Below, one piece after another: positions 8,444 through 18,300 of a DNA stretch of 64,000 nucleotides (its first letter is position 1; each line of letters starts with the position of its first letter). The position numbers and the translations under genes were made by a program. The DNA lies in NCBI RefSeq assembly GCF_000498575.2, contig NZ_AWSQ01000001.1:343048-407047 (forward strand), written 5' to 3'. This stretch comes from Pseudomonas taeanensis MS-3. Its GTDB lineage: Bacteria > Pseudomonadota > Gammaproteobacteria > Pseudomonadales > Pseudomonadaceae. The notes under the pieces were generated by a model. That model worked only from the letters and a program-made list of their open reading frames with translations, was not told where the DNA came from and searched no databases.

Positions 8444-8510
8444 TAGCCCGGATACAATCGAGGAACAGATCCTCAGCTACTCAGCGAATCCCCGGATTAC
8501 ATCCGGGCTA
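8444..8510. repeat. REP-like inverted repeat (TAGCCCGGAT family)
   Basis: TAGCCCGGATACAATC and its imperfect complement (GGATTACATCCGGGCTA) face each other across about 35 bases. The same outer sequence occurs as a perfect repeat at 50221-50283. This is a typical dispersed extragenic palindrome of Pseudomonas. It lies between rsmD and the hydrolase gene. Confidence 0.75.
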
Positions 8511-8521
8511 GTGGTACGCCC

Positions 8522-9514
8522 ATGCACACGCCCTTCAAACCCGCCTGGTGGTTGCCCGGCCCACACCTGCAAACGCTGTGGAACCCGATGTGCCGCACGG
8601 CACCGCGACTGCAACGCAGGCGTGAACGCCTGTGGCTGCAGGACGGTGACTTCCTCGACCTCGACTGGTACGGCCCGCACAACGCCACGACGCCCCTGGT
8701 GCTGGTGCTGCATGGCCTGACCGGCTCGTCCAGCTCGCTGTACGTGCTTGGCGTGCAGCAGGCCCTGGCTGCCCAGGGCTGGGCCAGCGTGGCACTGAAC
8801 TGGCGCGGCTGTTCGGGCGAGCCGAACCTGCTGCCGCGCGGCTACCACTCAGGCGCCAGCGAGGACCTGGCGGAAGTCGTGCGCCACCTGCGCGCCCAGC
8901 GGCCAATGGCAGCGCTGTATGCGACGGGTTATTCGCTGGGCGGCAACGTATTGCTCAAGTACCTCGGTGAGTCGGGCGAAGAGAGCCAGCTGCAAGGGGC
9001 CGTGGCGGTGTCCGTGCCGTATCGCCTGGATCAGTGTGCGGACCGCATCGGCATCGGTTTTTCCAAGCTCTACCAGGCGCACTTCATGCGCGAGCTGGTC
9101 AGCTATGTGCAGACCAAGCGCAGCCTGTTCGCCCACCAAGGTTTAGCCGATCGCCTTGCGGAATTGGACAAGCTGGGACCGCTGGACGGCATGCGCACCT
9201 TCTGGGACTTCGACGGCCGCGTGACCGCGCCGCTGCACGGCTTCAGCGATGCCCAGGATTATTACCTGCGCGCCTCCAGCCGTTACTACCTCGGCGCCAT
9301 TCGCACCCCAACCCTGTTGATCCAGGCCGCCGACGACCCCTTCATATATCGCCATAGCCTGCCGGAACCCCACGAACTCTCGGCCTCGACCCAACTCGAA
9401 CTGCATGCCCATGGCGGCCATGTCGGCTTTGTCGAAGGCTCGGCCCAGTGCCCTGGCTATTACCTGGAGCGGCGGATTCCGCAGTGGCTGGCGGCCAGGG
9501 CCTCCGCTCAGTAA
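8522..9514 (+). CDS. YheT-like alpha/beta hydrolase
   Basis: This is a 330-residue hydrolase of the YheT/EMB8 family. The oxyanion region is VLVLHGLTGSSSS, the nucleophile elbow is GYSLGGN, an acid is likely in QAADDPF, and the final histidine lies in HAHGGHVGF. Bacterial members are uncharacterised esterase-like enzymes, sometimes linked to lipid metabolism. The protein has no signal peptide. It ends 17 bp from the convergent end of the pel operon. Its counterpart in P. aeruginosa lies, as I recall, next to laoR, so the pel operon sits between two genes that are neighbours there. Confidence 0.88.
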   Translation: MHTPFKPAWWLPGPHLQTLWNPMCRTAPRLQRRRERLWLQDGDFLDLDWYGPHNATTPLVLVLHGLTGSSSSLYVLGVQQALAAQGWASVALNWRGCSGEPNLLPRGYHSGASEDLAEVVRHLRAQRPMAALYATGYSLGGNVLLKYLGESGEESQLQGAVAVSVPYRLDQCADRIGIGFSKLYQAHFMRELVSYVQTKRSLFAHQGLADRLAELDKLGPLDGMRTFWDFDGRVTAPLHGFSDAQDYYLRASSRYYLGAIRTPTLLIQAADDPFIYRHSLPEPHELSASTQLELHAHGGHVGFVEGSAQCPGYYLERRIPQWLAARASAQ

Positions 9515-9531
9515 CAGGCACCTCCCGCCGC

Positions 9532-10902
9532 CTATCGGCTGAGCATGAAGGTCTCGTACTCGAGATCGTCCAGGGAGTGGGTCAGGCGCGCCAGCCCGAA
9601 CAGCACACAGACCAGCAGGGACAAGGTGAAACCATAGCCGAAGAAACTTGGCCCCAGGTACTGGCTGAGAGCGGTCAAGGCGCCATTGAGCACCACGAAC
9701 AGCAGACACAACTGCATGACGATGACGCGCTTGTCGAGGTAGAAGAACACGTTGAGCAGGGCCATGAACACCACCTGGATGCTCACACCGATCAGATCGA
9801 CGTAGAACAGTGGCAGGTAGTAAGAGGAAATGCCCAGCCACTCGAGCAACTGCGGTCCGAGCAGGAACAGCAGGACCACGGTCAGCCCCTGAACCTTGCA
9901 AATTTCCAGCAGGCCCTGACGGATCGCCAGGATCATCTGCTCCTTCAACTGGCCGATATGCTGCAGGGTTTCACCACCGCGGATCGCCGCATAGAGCCGT
10001 TCGTACCACTCGGCGAAGTCGGTTTCGATGCGCACCAGGAACACCGCCATGCCGGGAATGATCGCCAGATAGGCGAGGAAGATCGGCAAGTCATAGAGGA
10101 TCGACGCACGCAGTGGGCCGATGACCACATCCGAGGTGTTCGGGTTGAACCAGAAGAAGAACTTGTCGATCCAGATCCCCAGGTTGTAGCACAGGCCGGT
10201 CACCACCAGGCTGAGAAACACCTGGCGCCGATCAAGGAAGTCGAACGCCACCAGGCGCGGCGCCGGGTACTCGCGCAGGATATCGTAGAGGAACATGAAC
10301 AACAGACTGGCGTGACCAATCAACAGCGCCAGCAGCAGTCCATCCATCTTCATGAAGCGCAACAGCAGTGCGCTAACCACCATCAGCGAATAGCCCGCCA
10401 GCATCACCAGCAGAATGCGGTTATAGGCCTTCATCCCGGAGAGGAAGATGATCACCAGCCACAGGTTGCACAACACCACGAAATTGGCCAGCACCAGCAA
10501 GCGATAGACCAACGGCTGGTCGAACAGCAGCGCCAGCATGAGCACTGCAAGCACGCCCGACGACAGGGTCACCAGCAGGAGGATGCCAACCAGATTGGGC
10601 AGGATCAGGTCACTGCGCTTCTCGAACAGGCGGTCGGAAATGAAACGAGTGAAGAACAGCTGCGCGCCTCCGGTGAAGATAAGCGAGCCGGCCATCAGGT
10701 AGGTGACCGTCACCAGGAACTGACGAATGAGGATTTCCGGCACCACCACACCCAGGCTCAACACGCCGATCAACATCACGCTGATGATCGACAACACCCA
10801 GGGCCCGGAGCTGATCAGACCGGCGTAGACGTAGGCCCGCAGAGTGGCCGAGTAGGAGTCACGGGCGAGGATCTTGCGCAGTTCGAAACCGATTCCGGCC
10901 AT
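9532..10902 (-). CDS. pelG: Pel polysaccharide inner-membrane transporter PelG
   Basis: This 456-residue protein has about twelve transmembrane segments and belongs to the Wzx-like MOP flippase superfamily. It begins MAGIGFELRKI, as PelG proteins do. PelG forms the inner-membrane channel with PelD, PelE and the glycosyltransferase PelF, and moves the growing Pel chain to the periplasm. It is the last gene of the operon and starts one base after the pelF stop codon. Confidence 0.96.
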   Translation of the reverse strand: MAGIGFELRKILARDSYSATLRAYVYAGLISSGPWVLSIISVMLIGVLSLGVVVPEILIRQFLVTVTYLMAGSLIFTGGAQLFFTRFISDRLFEKRSDLILPNLVGILLLVTLSSGVLAVLMLALLFDQPLVYRLLVLANFVVLCNLWLVIIFLSGMKAYNRILLVMLAGYSLMVVSALLLRFMKMDGLLLALLIGHASLLFMFLYDILREYPAPRLVAFDFLDRRQVFLSLVVTGLCYNLGIWIDKFFFWFNPNTSDVVIGPLRASILYDLPIFLAYLAIIPGMAVFLVRIETDFAEWYERLYAAIRGGETLQHIGQLKEQMILAIRQGLLEICKVQGLTVVLLFLLGPQLLEWLGISSYYLPLFYVDLIGVSIQVVFMALLNVFFYLDKRVIVMQLCLLFVVLNGALTALSQYLGPSFFGYGFTLSLLVCVLFGLARLTHSLDDLEYETFMLSR

Positions 10903-10903
10903 T

Positions 10904-12424
10904 TCAGACGGACTCCTTGGCCTGTTTATAGAGGGTGCGATAACGATCGAGCATGAGCTCCTCGGTGTAGTAGCGGTTGACCCGGGTCAGGCCAACGGCC
11001 TGCGCCTCCCGCCAGCGCTGCGGGTTGCCCAGCAGGTCGAGAATCGCACGCGCCGTGGCCTGCGGCTCGGCAATGGCCACCACCTCGCCGGCGCTGCCAA
11101 GGGCACGATCCTCCTCACCAGAGCCCTCGATCAGTTCACGGCAGGAGCCAACGTCGGTGCTGACTACCGGCGTACCGGCGGCCCAGGCTTCGAGAATCAC
11201 CAGAGGCTGGGCCTCGCTGATCGAGGTCAGCACCATCACACCGAGCTTGGGCATCACGTCATGGATCTTCTGGAAACCGAGGAACTTGACCTTGCCTTCC
11301 AGTCCCAGGCTGGTGACCAGGCTATGGCACTCATGGGCGTAGTCCGGGTCCTCCTCGTCAGGCCCGACTATCCAGCCTTCGGCCTCGGGGATGGCGCTGA
11401 CCACCGAGCGCATCGCTCGGATGAAGGTCTTCAGGTCCTTGATCGGCACCACCCGGCCGATCAGCCCCACCACCGGCGGAATACCCTCTGGACGCTGCTC
11501 CATGGCGTTGGCCCAGCCGTCCATGGCGATACCGTTGGGGATCACCCGAGTGCGGACCTCGGCGGCGCCATCGGCTATCTGCCGCTGGCGGTTGCCGTCG
11601 TAGAGCGCAATGATCGGCTCGGCCGAGCGGTAGGCGAGCAAGCCGACCCGCTCGAAGAAACGGATCCACAAACGGCGAATATAGCTGACCTCCGAATCCA
11701 ATCCGGTGCTCAAGGCTTCGTCTGGGTTTTCCGAGATCCAGCTGGCCTGGGCCAGGTCGATCTTGCGCTCCTTGGTGTAGATACCATGCTCGCTGAGCAG
11801 GTAGCTGCACTGCCAGCGCTGTTGCAGGATACTGCCGAGCAGCCCGGCGTAGCCCGTGGAGATCGAGTGCAGCACCCGGGCCGGCGGCAGTCGCCGCGCC
11901 GCCTCGGCGAGCATCAACAAAGGCGCCTGCATGGTACGCAGGGTCCAGAAATAGTTGACGAAGGAAGGGTCACTGCAATGCCGGGCGTAGCCGTCGGTGA
12001 TGGCCTCCCAGCTGGCCTTGCTGTGCAGCACATCGTCCAGGCTCAGCGTACCGTGAGCGAGCATCTCGAGCACTGCCTGGCCTTGTTCCTTCGTCGGCTC
12101 ATCAGGATGGTGAAGAAACCGGTGCAGGTCGCGCAAAACCTCACGCGATCCTTCGCGCCGCGCAGTGGAAACTGCAGCCCCAGGCTTCCAGGCACTTTCG
12201 AGGAAGTGCTCCTCGATATGCAGGACGTTGGCGGGAATCGCATACTGGCGCTTGCCATAGGCTTCGCGCTGACCGCCAATGAAAAATACCGAGAACGTCA
12301 GCTCAGGTAGGCCGAGGATCAGCTGATTGACCCAGCTCGAGACGCCACCGCGCACGTAGGGCCAGGTGCCTTCGAGCAGCAGGCAGATATCGGCAACCGG
12401 TAAGGACTCAGGTTTTTTTTTCAT
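10904..12424 (-). CDS. pelF: Pel polysaccharide glycosyltransferase PelF
   Basis: This is a 506-residue cytoplasmic GT-B glycosyltransferase (GT4 type). The N-terminal domain begins with a LLEGTWPYVRGGVSSW motif characteristic of PelF. The C-terminal domain contains GLIGRVVPIKD, a probable nucleotide-sugar-binding region, and an E-x7-E-like SEAQPLVILEAWAAG motif. PelF polymerises UDP-GlcNAc/GalNAc-derived sugars into Pel. The start codon overlaps the pelE stop (ATGA) and is followed directly by nine A bases coding for three lysines, an unusual homopolymer at the start of an essential pel gene. Confidence 0.97.
   Translation of the reverse strand: MKKKPESLPVADICLLLEGTWPYVRGGVSSWVNQLILGLPELTFSVFFIGGQREAYGKRQYAIPANVLHIEEHFLESAWKPGAAVSTARREGSREVLRDLHRFLHHPDEPTKEQGQAVLEMLAHGTLSLDDVLHSKASWEAITDGYARHCSDPSFVNYFWTLRTMQAPLLMLAEAARRLPPARVLHSISTGYAGLLGSILQQRWQCSYLLSEHGIYTKERKIDLAQASWISENPDEALSTGLDSEVSYIRRLWIRFFERVGLLAYRSAEPIIALYDGNRQRQIADGAAEVRTRVIPNGIAMDGWANAMEQRPEGIPPVVGLIGRVVPIKDLKTFIRAMRSVVSAIPEAEGWIVGPDEEDPDYAHECHSLVTSLGLEGKVKFLGFQKIHDVMPKLGVMVLTSISEAQPLVILEAWAAGTPVVSTDVGSCRELIEGSGEEDRALGSAGEVVAIAEPQATARAILDLLGNPQRWREAQAVGLTRVNRYYTEELMLDRYRTLYKQAKESV
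12413..12421. repeat. A9 tract (minus strand) at the pelF start codon
   Basis: The pelF coding strand reads ATG followed by nine A bases. A one-base slip would destroy the frame immediately after initiation. Transcriptional or replication slippage here could tune or switch PelF production; a neutral lysine run is the alternative. Confidence 0.65.
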
Positions 12425-13410
12425 AACCAGTATTTCGCCAATTCTGCGAAGGGCGGACGCTGTAGCAGCTGCTCCGGCAAAGTCGCCAACTGCGCAGGAA
12501 TATCCGCATAGCGACGCTGGAGGAAGGCCAGTTCGGCACGAAATGGCACCAATTTCTGCGAGCCGATGCCGGCCAGCTCGGCCTGCTGGAAATGTGCCTC
12601 GGCCTGCTCCAGCAAGTCCTGCTGCAAGGCGATGCGCCCGGCAAGCAGGTGCGACTCACCGTTGCCTGCACTGATCAGGGACTGTTCGACATGCTCGCGG
12701 GCCTGACTGAGTATGTGTTCGAGCACACTACCCTGGGCCAGCCCCAGGTATGCCAACTCCCAGTACCAGCGCGCCAGGGTGGCGTGCACGGCCGGCCGCT
12801 GTTCTTCCGACACCGAGGCCAACTGGCCGAGCGCCGCCTCGATGCGCTGGTTGATCTGGCTCTCCTGCTGATCGAGCATGGAGTAGGCCAGCAGGCGCAC
12901 ATCGTCGGTCGGATCGCGTAGAGCCAGTTTCAGAATCGGGATAGAGTCGCGCCCGGCCATACGCCGGGTGGCAAACAGTGCATTCAGACGCTTCTCGGTG
13001 CTGGGGGCGTGGCGCACCACGTCCTGTAGGCCGCCATCGCTGAACATCAGGTCGCGGCGCTGATCCTGTGGGCGAAAGGGCAGCTCAGGTACCGCCATCG
13101 AATTCCATGCCTGCTCCTGCTGCTTGCGCGGCATGTACAACGCCGGAAATACCGCGAGGATCACACCGACGGTACCGAGCAGCGGCACGAAGAACGCCAG
13201 GCCAAAGATAAACAGAGGGCTCCAGGGTAAGGGAAACTTGTAGCGTCGCGGCAGCAACAGCCAGATCCCGGCGCTGAGCATCAGGCTGCCCAGCGCGTGG
13301 GCCGTCGCATACATCAGTGCGGCCTGCCCGACCGGCAACTGCGCGGACAAGCTCGCCCAGCTGCTCAGTTCGAACAGGAAGGCGCCGCTAAATAGCCACT
13401 TGCTGGTCAC
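12421..13410 (-). CDS. pelE: Pel biosynthesis protein PelE
   Basis: With a GTG start at 13410 the protein has 329 residues, the length I recall for P. aeruginosa PelE; the frame is open further upstream but that part lies within pelD. Two N-terminal hydrophobic segments (about residues 25-50 and 58-80) are followed by a helical TPR-like domain rich in Gln, Ala and Leu. PelE is an inner-membrane scaffold that works with PelD and PelG to recruit PelF. It overlaps pelD by 23 bp and pelF by four bases, so translation is coupled. Confidence 0.93.
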   Translation of the reverse strand: MTSKWLFSGAFLFELSSWASLSAQLPVGQAALMYATAHALGSLMLSAGIWLLLPRRYKFPLPWSPLFIFGLAFFVPLLGTVGVILAVFPALYMPRKQQEQAWNSMAVPELPFRPQDQRRDLMFSDGGLQDVVRHAPSTEKRLNALFATRRMAGRDSIPILKLALRDPTDDVRLLAYSMLDQQESQINQRIEAALGQLASVSEEQRPAVHATLARWYWELAYLGLAQGSVLEHILSQAREHVEQSLISAGNGESHLLAGRIALQQDLLEQAEAHFQQAELAGIGSQKLVPFRAELAFLQRRYADIPAQLATLPEQLLQRPPFAELAKYWL

Positions 13411-14764
13411 TGAAGGCACACTCGTTGAAGAGAAAATGGCGCAGGGCCTGGCGCTCGTTGCGCGCGTCCAGGTCATAGGCATGGGTGGTCACGCCCAGGC
13501 TTTCGAGTCCCTGGTCGAGGCCGAAACGTTCGCGCAACAGACTATGCAGGCGCAGCAGGTAGCCCTGGGCTCCCTCTGCCGAAGTCAGTGGCAGCAGGAC
13601 CAGCACGCAAGTCTTGCCCCGCTGGTTGGTCAATTCGAGCTGCAGGTCGAGGCCGCGCTGGCTGCCCTCGATCAGCCGCAACAGCTCATCGAGGTGGGCC
13701 GTCGGCTCAAGTTCGAAGCCGTAGAGGTAGGCCTCAAGCGAGTGCTGCTGAGCATCGATCAACGAACGTTTGAGGTTCTGGCTGAACGCTTGGGCGTCGC
13801 TGTCCTGCAACTGCAGGGCCAGTGGGTCGCTGAGCAGCAGGTCGGCGATATGCCCGGCGAGAATCATCAACAGACTCAGGGTGCGCTCGTTGAAGGCGAA
13901 GAAGGGCATTTGCTCCACAGCGAGTATCGCCAACACGCGCCCTTCGGTGTCCACCAGCGGGATGCACGCCTGGTAATTCGAGTGCTGGCGATGCTCGCCG
14001 CGCTCCAGCAAGGCTTCGCGCACGCTGACCAGCTCCCCGCGCTCGAGGCACAGACGCACCAGCAGGTCGTCATGGCGCAGCGGCGAGACCTCGCCGATGC
14101 TGCTCAGTGCCTCGGCGTCTATCCTGCCTTGGGCACTGACGCGATAGAGGCCGGCGACGCGGAAGGAGCCGTACATTGCCAACAGGCTCAGGATCGAGCC
14201 GGCAAGGGCGACCAGCGCGTCATCGCCGCGCGGCAGCGCACGCAACTGACTGCGCAGCCCCAGCAGCGAGCTGCGCAGGCTCTGGTCAGTGCCGGCCACA
14301 CGCTGCTCCAGGCGGTCGTGGGAGATGCGCAGGATGTAATGCGCGCGAGTGAATTCATCCAGGCGCAGTTGGCGGTAATCGTTGGCCAGATCCAGGCGCT
14401 CCAGGCGGCGTTCCCAGATGTCACGAAACTCGCCGACCAGCATGCCGCTGACCAGCACACCGACTATGAACGAGGCCGGCACCTCCTGGTACATCGCGTC
14501 GCTGTAGGCACGGCAGAGGAACAGCGCCAGCACCAGCATGGCGGCGCTGGCCAGACCGTTCATGAAGCCATAGCGCATACCCAGCAACAATGGCGCCAGG
14601 ATCACCCAAGGAAAGGCAGTCTCGACCATCAGCGGGTCCTCCGGCGACAGCCAGAGCCCCAGGCCAATGGCCAAACCGCTGAGCAGCAACGTCTCCAGCC
14701 AGGACACACTGTTGCTGGCCCGTGGCGCCAGGGTAAAGTCCTTGTGGGCGGATTCCATCGCCAT
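13388..14764 (-). CDS. pelD: c-di-GMP receptor PelD
   Basis: This 458-residue inner-membrane protein has about four N-terminal transmembrane segments (residues about 20-115), a short helical linker, a GAF domain (about 155-310) and a C-terminal degenerate GGDEF domain. The GGDEF catalytic motif is lost, but the inhibitory-site motif RGLD is present at about residues 370-373; the P. aeruginosa receptor binds c-di-GMP through RxxD at 367-370. This indicates that Pel production here is also switched on after translation by c-di-GMP. The start overlaps the pelC stop by one base. Confidence 0.96.
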   Translation of the reverse strand: MAMESAHKDFTLAPRASNSVSWLETLLLSGLAIGLGLWLSPEDPLMVETAFPWVILAPLLLGMRYGFMNGLASAAMLVLALFLCRAYSDAMYQEVPASFIVGVLVSGMLVGEFRDIWERRLERLDLANDYRQLRLDEFTRAHYILRISHDRLEQRVAGTDQSLRSSLLGLRSQLRALPRGDDALVALAGSILSLLAMYGSFRVAGLYRVSAQGRIDAEALSSIGEVSPLRHDDLLVRLCLERGELVSVREALLERGEHRQHSNYQACIPLVDTEGRVLAILAVEQMPFFAFNERTLSLLMILAGHIADLLLSDPLALQLQDSDAQAFSQNLKRSLIDAQQHSLEAYLYGFELEPTAHLDELLRLIEGSQRGLDLQLELTNQRGKTCVLVLLPLTSAEGAQGYLLRLHSLLRERFGLDQGLESLGVTTHAYDLDARNERQALRHFLFNECAFSDQQVAI

Positions 14765-15282
14765 TACTCGAACTGCAGGTCGCTAACCAGCTCACGCAGC
14801 ACCTTCTGCGCGGTGCCCGCCAGGCTCTCTCGCGACCAACCGGCACGCGCGCCGCTGTTGCTCCAGAGTACCCGGCCGCTGGCGGGGTCGATAACCTGCA
14901 GGCTGATGCCGACGGCGGGCTCACCGTCCAGACCACTCTTGTACTGCCATTCCTCGACGCTACCGCTGACCACATAGTTCAGGCCCTGCTGACGCGCCCA
15001 GGCCAGCGCCTGGGTCAGGCGCTCGCGGTCGTCCAACAGGGTCAGGTCGCCCTGGGGTAGCGCCGGATACAGGCGTGGCCGCAGGCCTTCTTCGGCCAGC
15101 ACGCTGAGCAGGATCTGCTCGGCACGCTCACCGGCCTGGGGTGCCTGGGAAAAATTGACCAGCGGCAGTAGACCCCACTGCGCCTCATGGGGAAAAGCCG
15201 GGCCACTCTCACGCGTGAAGCTGGAACAGCCTGCGACAAGCAGGGCAATGGCCGCCAGGGCCAGATATCGCATTGATTGCAT
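14764..15282 (-). CDS. pelC: Pel outer-membrane lipoprotein PelC
   Basis: This 172-residue lipoprotein has a signal peptide ending in the lipobox LVAGC, with the lipidated cysteine at residue 19. An AGGAGG ribosome site eight bases upstream fixes the start at 15282. In P. aeruginosa PelC forms a dodecameric ring under the PelB barrel, with an electronegative surface that guides the cationic polymer. The length matches the family. The lipoprotein diacylglyceryl transferase needed for its maturation is also in this window (lgt). Confidence 0.95.
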   Translation of the reverse strand: MQSMRYLALAAIALLVAGCSSFTRESGPAFPHEAQWGLLPLVNFSQAPQAGERAEQILLSVLAEEGLRPRLYPALPQGDLTLLDDRERLTQALAWARQQGLNYVVSGSVEEWQYKSGLDGEPAVGISLQVIDPASGRVLWSNSGARAGWSRESLAGTAQKVLRELVSDLQFE

Positions 15283-15309
15283 GATTCGATCCTCCTGTTG
15301 AATCCGTGC

Positions 15310-18300
15310 TCAGCGCCCGAAACGGGCGCTGTAGCTGATACCCATGGTCCCACCCGGCTCGCCGCCACCGCTGCGCGGTGCGGACTGGAAGCCAAAGGTG
15401 AAAGCCAATTCATCGTCGCCGAACAACTCCAGGCCGACCCCGGTGTTGATGGCGTAGTTGAACTCCTGCTCGGTCCACTGCCAGCCGGCCAGCACATCGA
15501 CCAGCCAGGTGTACTGTGCCCGCTCACGATTGAGTGTGCCGGGGAAGCCGCGGCGCCAGGTACTGCCCAGATACAGTTGGCCGAAACGCTCCTGCAGCAG
15601 ATCGCCCGGCGTCGCGCCATCGAGGATCAGGGCGCCGCCGAGCGGCACTCTCACCGCATTATTCTGATCATCTAGAACCTCATCGCCCTGCGCATCCAGC
15701 AGCGGTTGCGAAGCGAACAAACTATCGGGCAGAGCGCTTTCCAGGCTGTTCTGCTGATAGTTGATACCACTGCGCAGCAACCAGGTCGGCCCCTCGAAGA
15801 ACAGCGCGTGAGTGGCTTCCAGATTGAACTGCTGACCGCTGCCCAAGGCGTCCCCTTGACGAGTGCTGTAACGCTGGTGGGCCAGCGACCAGCTCACCTG
15901 GTCTCGCGCGCCAAGACTGTGACGGCCGGCGACGCCGAGGCCGTCGCGCATGCCCAGGGCGCGCAGCAGGCCACTGTCGTCGGCCTCGCGATGCCAGTCC
16001 AGGCTGACTTCCAACTCATCGCGCGACGATAGCTGCAGCCTCCGCGCCAAGCCAAAGCCCAGGCGATCCTCATCGTCGCGCCAGCTGCCATCGACGATCA
16101 GGTCGAGCGCGCCATCACTGAGTTCGCGCTGCAGACGAAGCTGCAGGTTGCGTTCATCACCCAACACCCGCTCGTCCAGCGTCGGCGCATCATAGCTGCC
16201 CTGACCGAGACGCAGATCGGCATACCAGTCATTACCCAGATGGCGAGCAATTCTGGCACTCGGCCCGCGCAGGTCGAAATCACCGAAATCACGGTTCTGC
16301 CAGCTCAGCTGCACACCCTGTGGCGTGCGTTGATGCAACTCGACTGTCTGGCGCAGCAGCTGTCCACGGATGCTTTCGGGCTGTTCGTCGGACAGACTGG
16401 CCAAGCCCACGCCTAGCGCCTCACCGCCGCGGCCCAGGCGCGTCAGAGCCTCGACCCGCTGGGCCTGATCCAGCCCACCGCCGGCCAGCAGCCGTACCAA
16501 CGCGTCACGATCCTGGCCACGCATGGCTTCCTGAAACAATTCATAGCGGCCGATCTCCAGGCCTTGGCTACGGGCCCAGGCCAGCCACTCGTCCTTCATC
16601 GCCTCTTGTCTGGTGCTGTCGAGCCGCGCCAGGAACTGCTCGAACCACAGCTGCAGCATCGTCTGCGAGCCGTCCTGCCACTGCCAGGCCTGCTGCAGGG
16701 CACGGCGGCCCGACTGACTGGTGCTGACCAGTCGCAGATAGACGCGGTAACGCTCGATAGAGCCGGCCAGCTGTTGCTGATCGACCTGGGCCAGCAGACG
16801 CCGTCGCTGGCGCTGCGCGGCATCGGCGTAACCGCCACTGTCCAGGGCGTCGGCATAGGCCGCCTGGACCAGCCAGTCGCCGGGGTTGCTGCGCAGGTAC
16901 AGCCGGTACCAGGCCAGGGCCTGCTCGGTGCGATTGAGCAGCAGGTTGGCGCTGGCGAATGGCAGCCACAGTACGCTTTCCTGGCGCGCCAGGCTGCGCC
17001 ACTGCTGGAGCAAGGCTGGCAGCTCCTCGCGTCGACCCTGGTCGATATACAACCAGAGCAGGCGTTCGCGGAACACGCTTTGCTGGGGGAACAAACTCAA
17101 GCCCTGTCGATACAGGCGCTCGGCTTCCACCTGGCGGCCGCCGCGTTCGGCCAGCAGTGCGCGGGCCTGCCACAGGGCCGACACCCGGGTACTGCCCGGC
17201 ATCGTCATGGCTTCGTCGACAAGGGCTTGCAGCTGAGCCCAGGCGGCCAGTTGCTCGGCCAGCTGCAGGGCCTCGGTCAACGTGGCGGGATCCCGTGTGC
17301 GCTGCCAGCTTCTGATCAGCAACGCCAAGGCCTTGTCCGGCGCCGACTCGCGGTAGAGGGTGATAAGTTGCTGCTCATCGCCGTTGCTCAGGGTCACTTG
17401 CAGTGCCAGCAGGCGCTCGTAAGCCTGGCGCGCATCGGCATCCTGCTCCAGATCCCAGGCCAGTGCGGCGCGCATGCGCCAGTAGCCCTCATCATCGACG
17501 GCGTCGGTATCGATAGCGTCGAGGATCTGCCAGGCGGCAGCCGCATCGAACAGGCGCCAATGGGCCTCGGCCCAGGCCATGCGCTCGGCGACGGTCAATT
17601 TGAAACGCTTGTCCATAGCCGCCCATACCTGGGCCTCGGCCGCGAACTGCTGATTGTGCTCGTGTAGCAACTGCAGGCCGTACCAGGCCTTGCGGTGCTC
17701 GGGGTGATGCTGCAGATAGCCGCGCAGCCAGCGCTCGAGCGCTTCCGGTGTACCCCGCGAGCGCTGGCTGTAAACCAGGGCATCCAGCTCGGCGTCGCTG
17801 AGGCGACGCTGCTGACTGAGGGTCTCCAGCAGCGGAATCGCCCGTTCGAAATCGAACAACTGAGTCGCCAGTCGCCAGGCGTGCTCACGCGTCTCGCCGT
17901 CTTCGCGAACCTGCAGCAAGCGCACCCAATAGCCCAGCGCAGCGTGCGGATCACCGACCCACTCGCCCAACTGGGCCATCTGCCTTAGCAGGTCCGGGTC
18001 ATCGGCACGCGACTCGACCAATATTTGGCCCACCGCCCAGGCCTGCTCCAGGTCTCCCTCGGCCAGACGCACTCGGAAATCCAGGGCCATGGCCTGCAGG
18101 TCATTGGGCCGCCAGGCACGCCAAGCGCGGATAAACTGCGCCGCGAGGTCCAGACGCCGGCTACCGATGGCCGTTTCGACACCCTCAGCCAGTATCTGCG
18201 GGTCGGCATCGCGCAACTCGGCGAAGTAGCGCGCCAACAATTCCACGGCGGCCTCGCCTCGATCGCCCGCGCGCAAGGCCGCGAACGCCTGGTCGAGCCA

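Noticed and set aside
9448..10956. 502-codon plus-strand frame opposite pelG
   Set aside because: It is Gln/His-rich antisense translation of a GC-rich membrane protein gene; pelG on the minus strand is certain.
16564..17667. 367-codon plus-strand frame opposite pelB
   Set aside because: Antisense shadow of the PelB TPR region, with no ribosome site and no recognisable domain.
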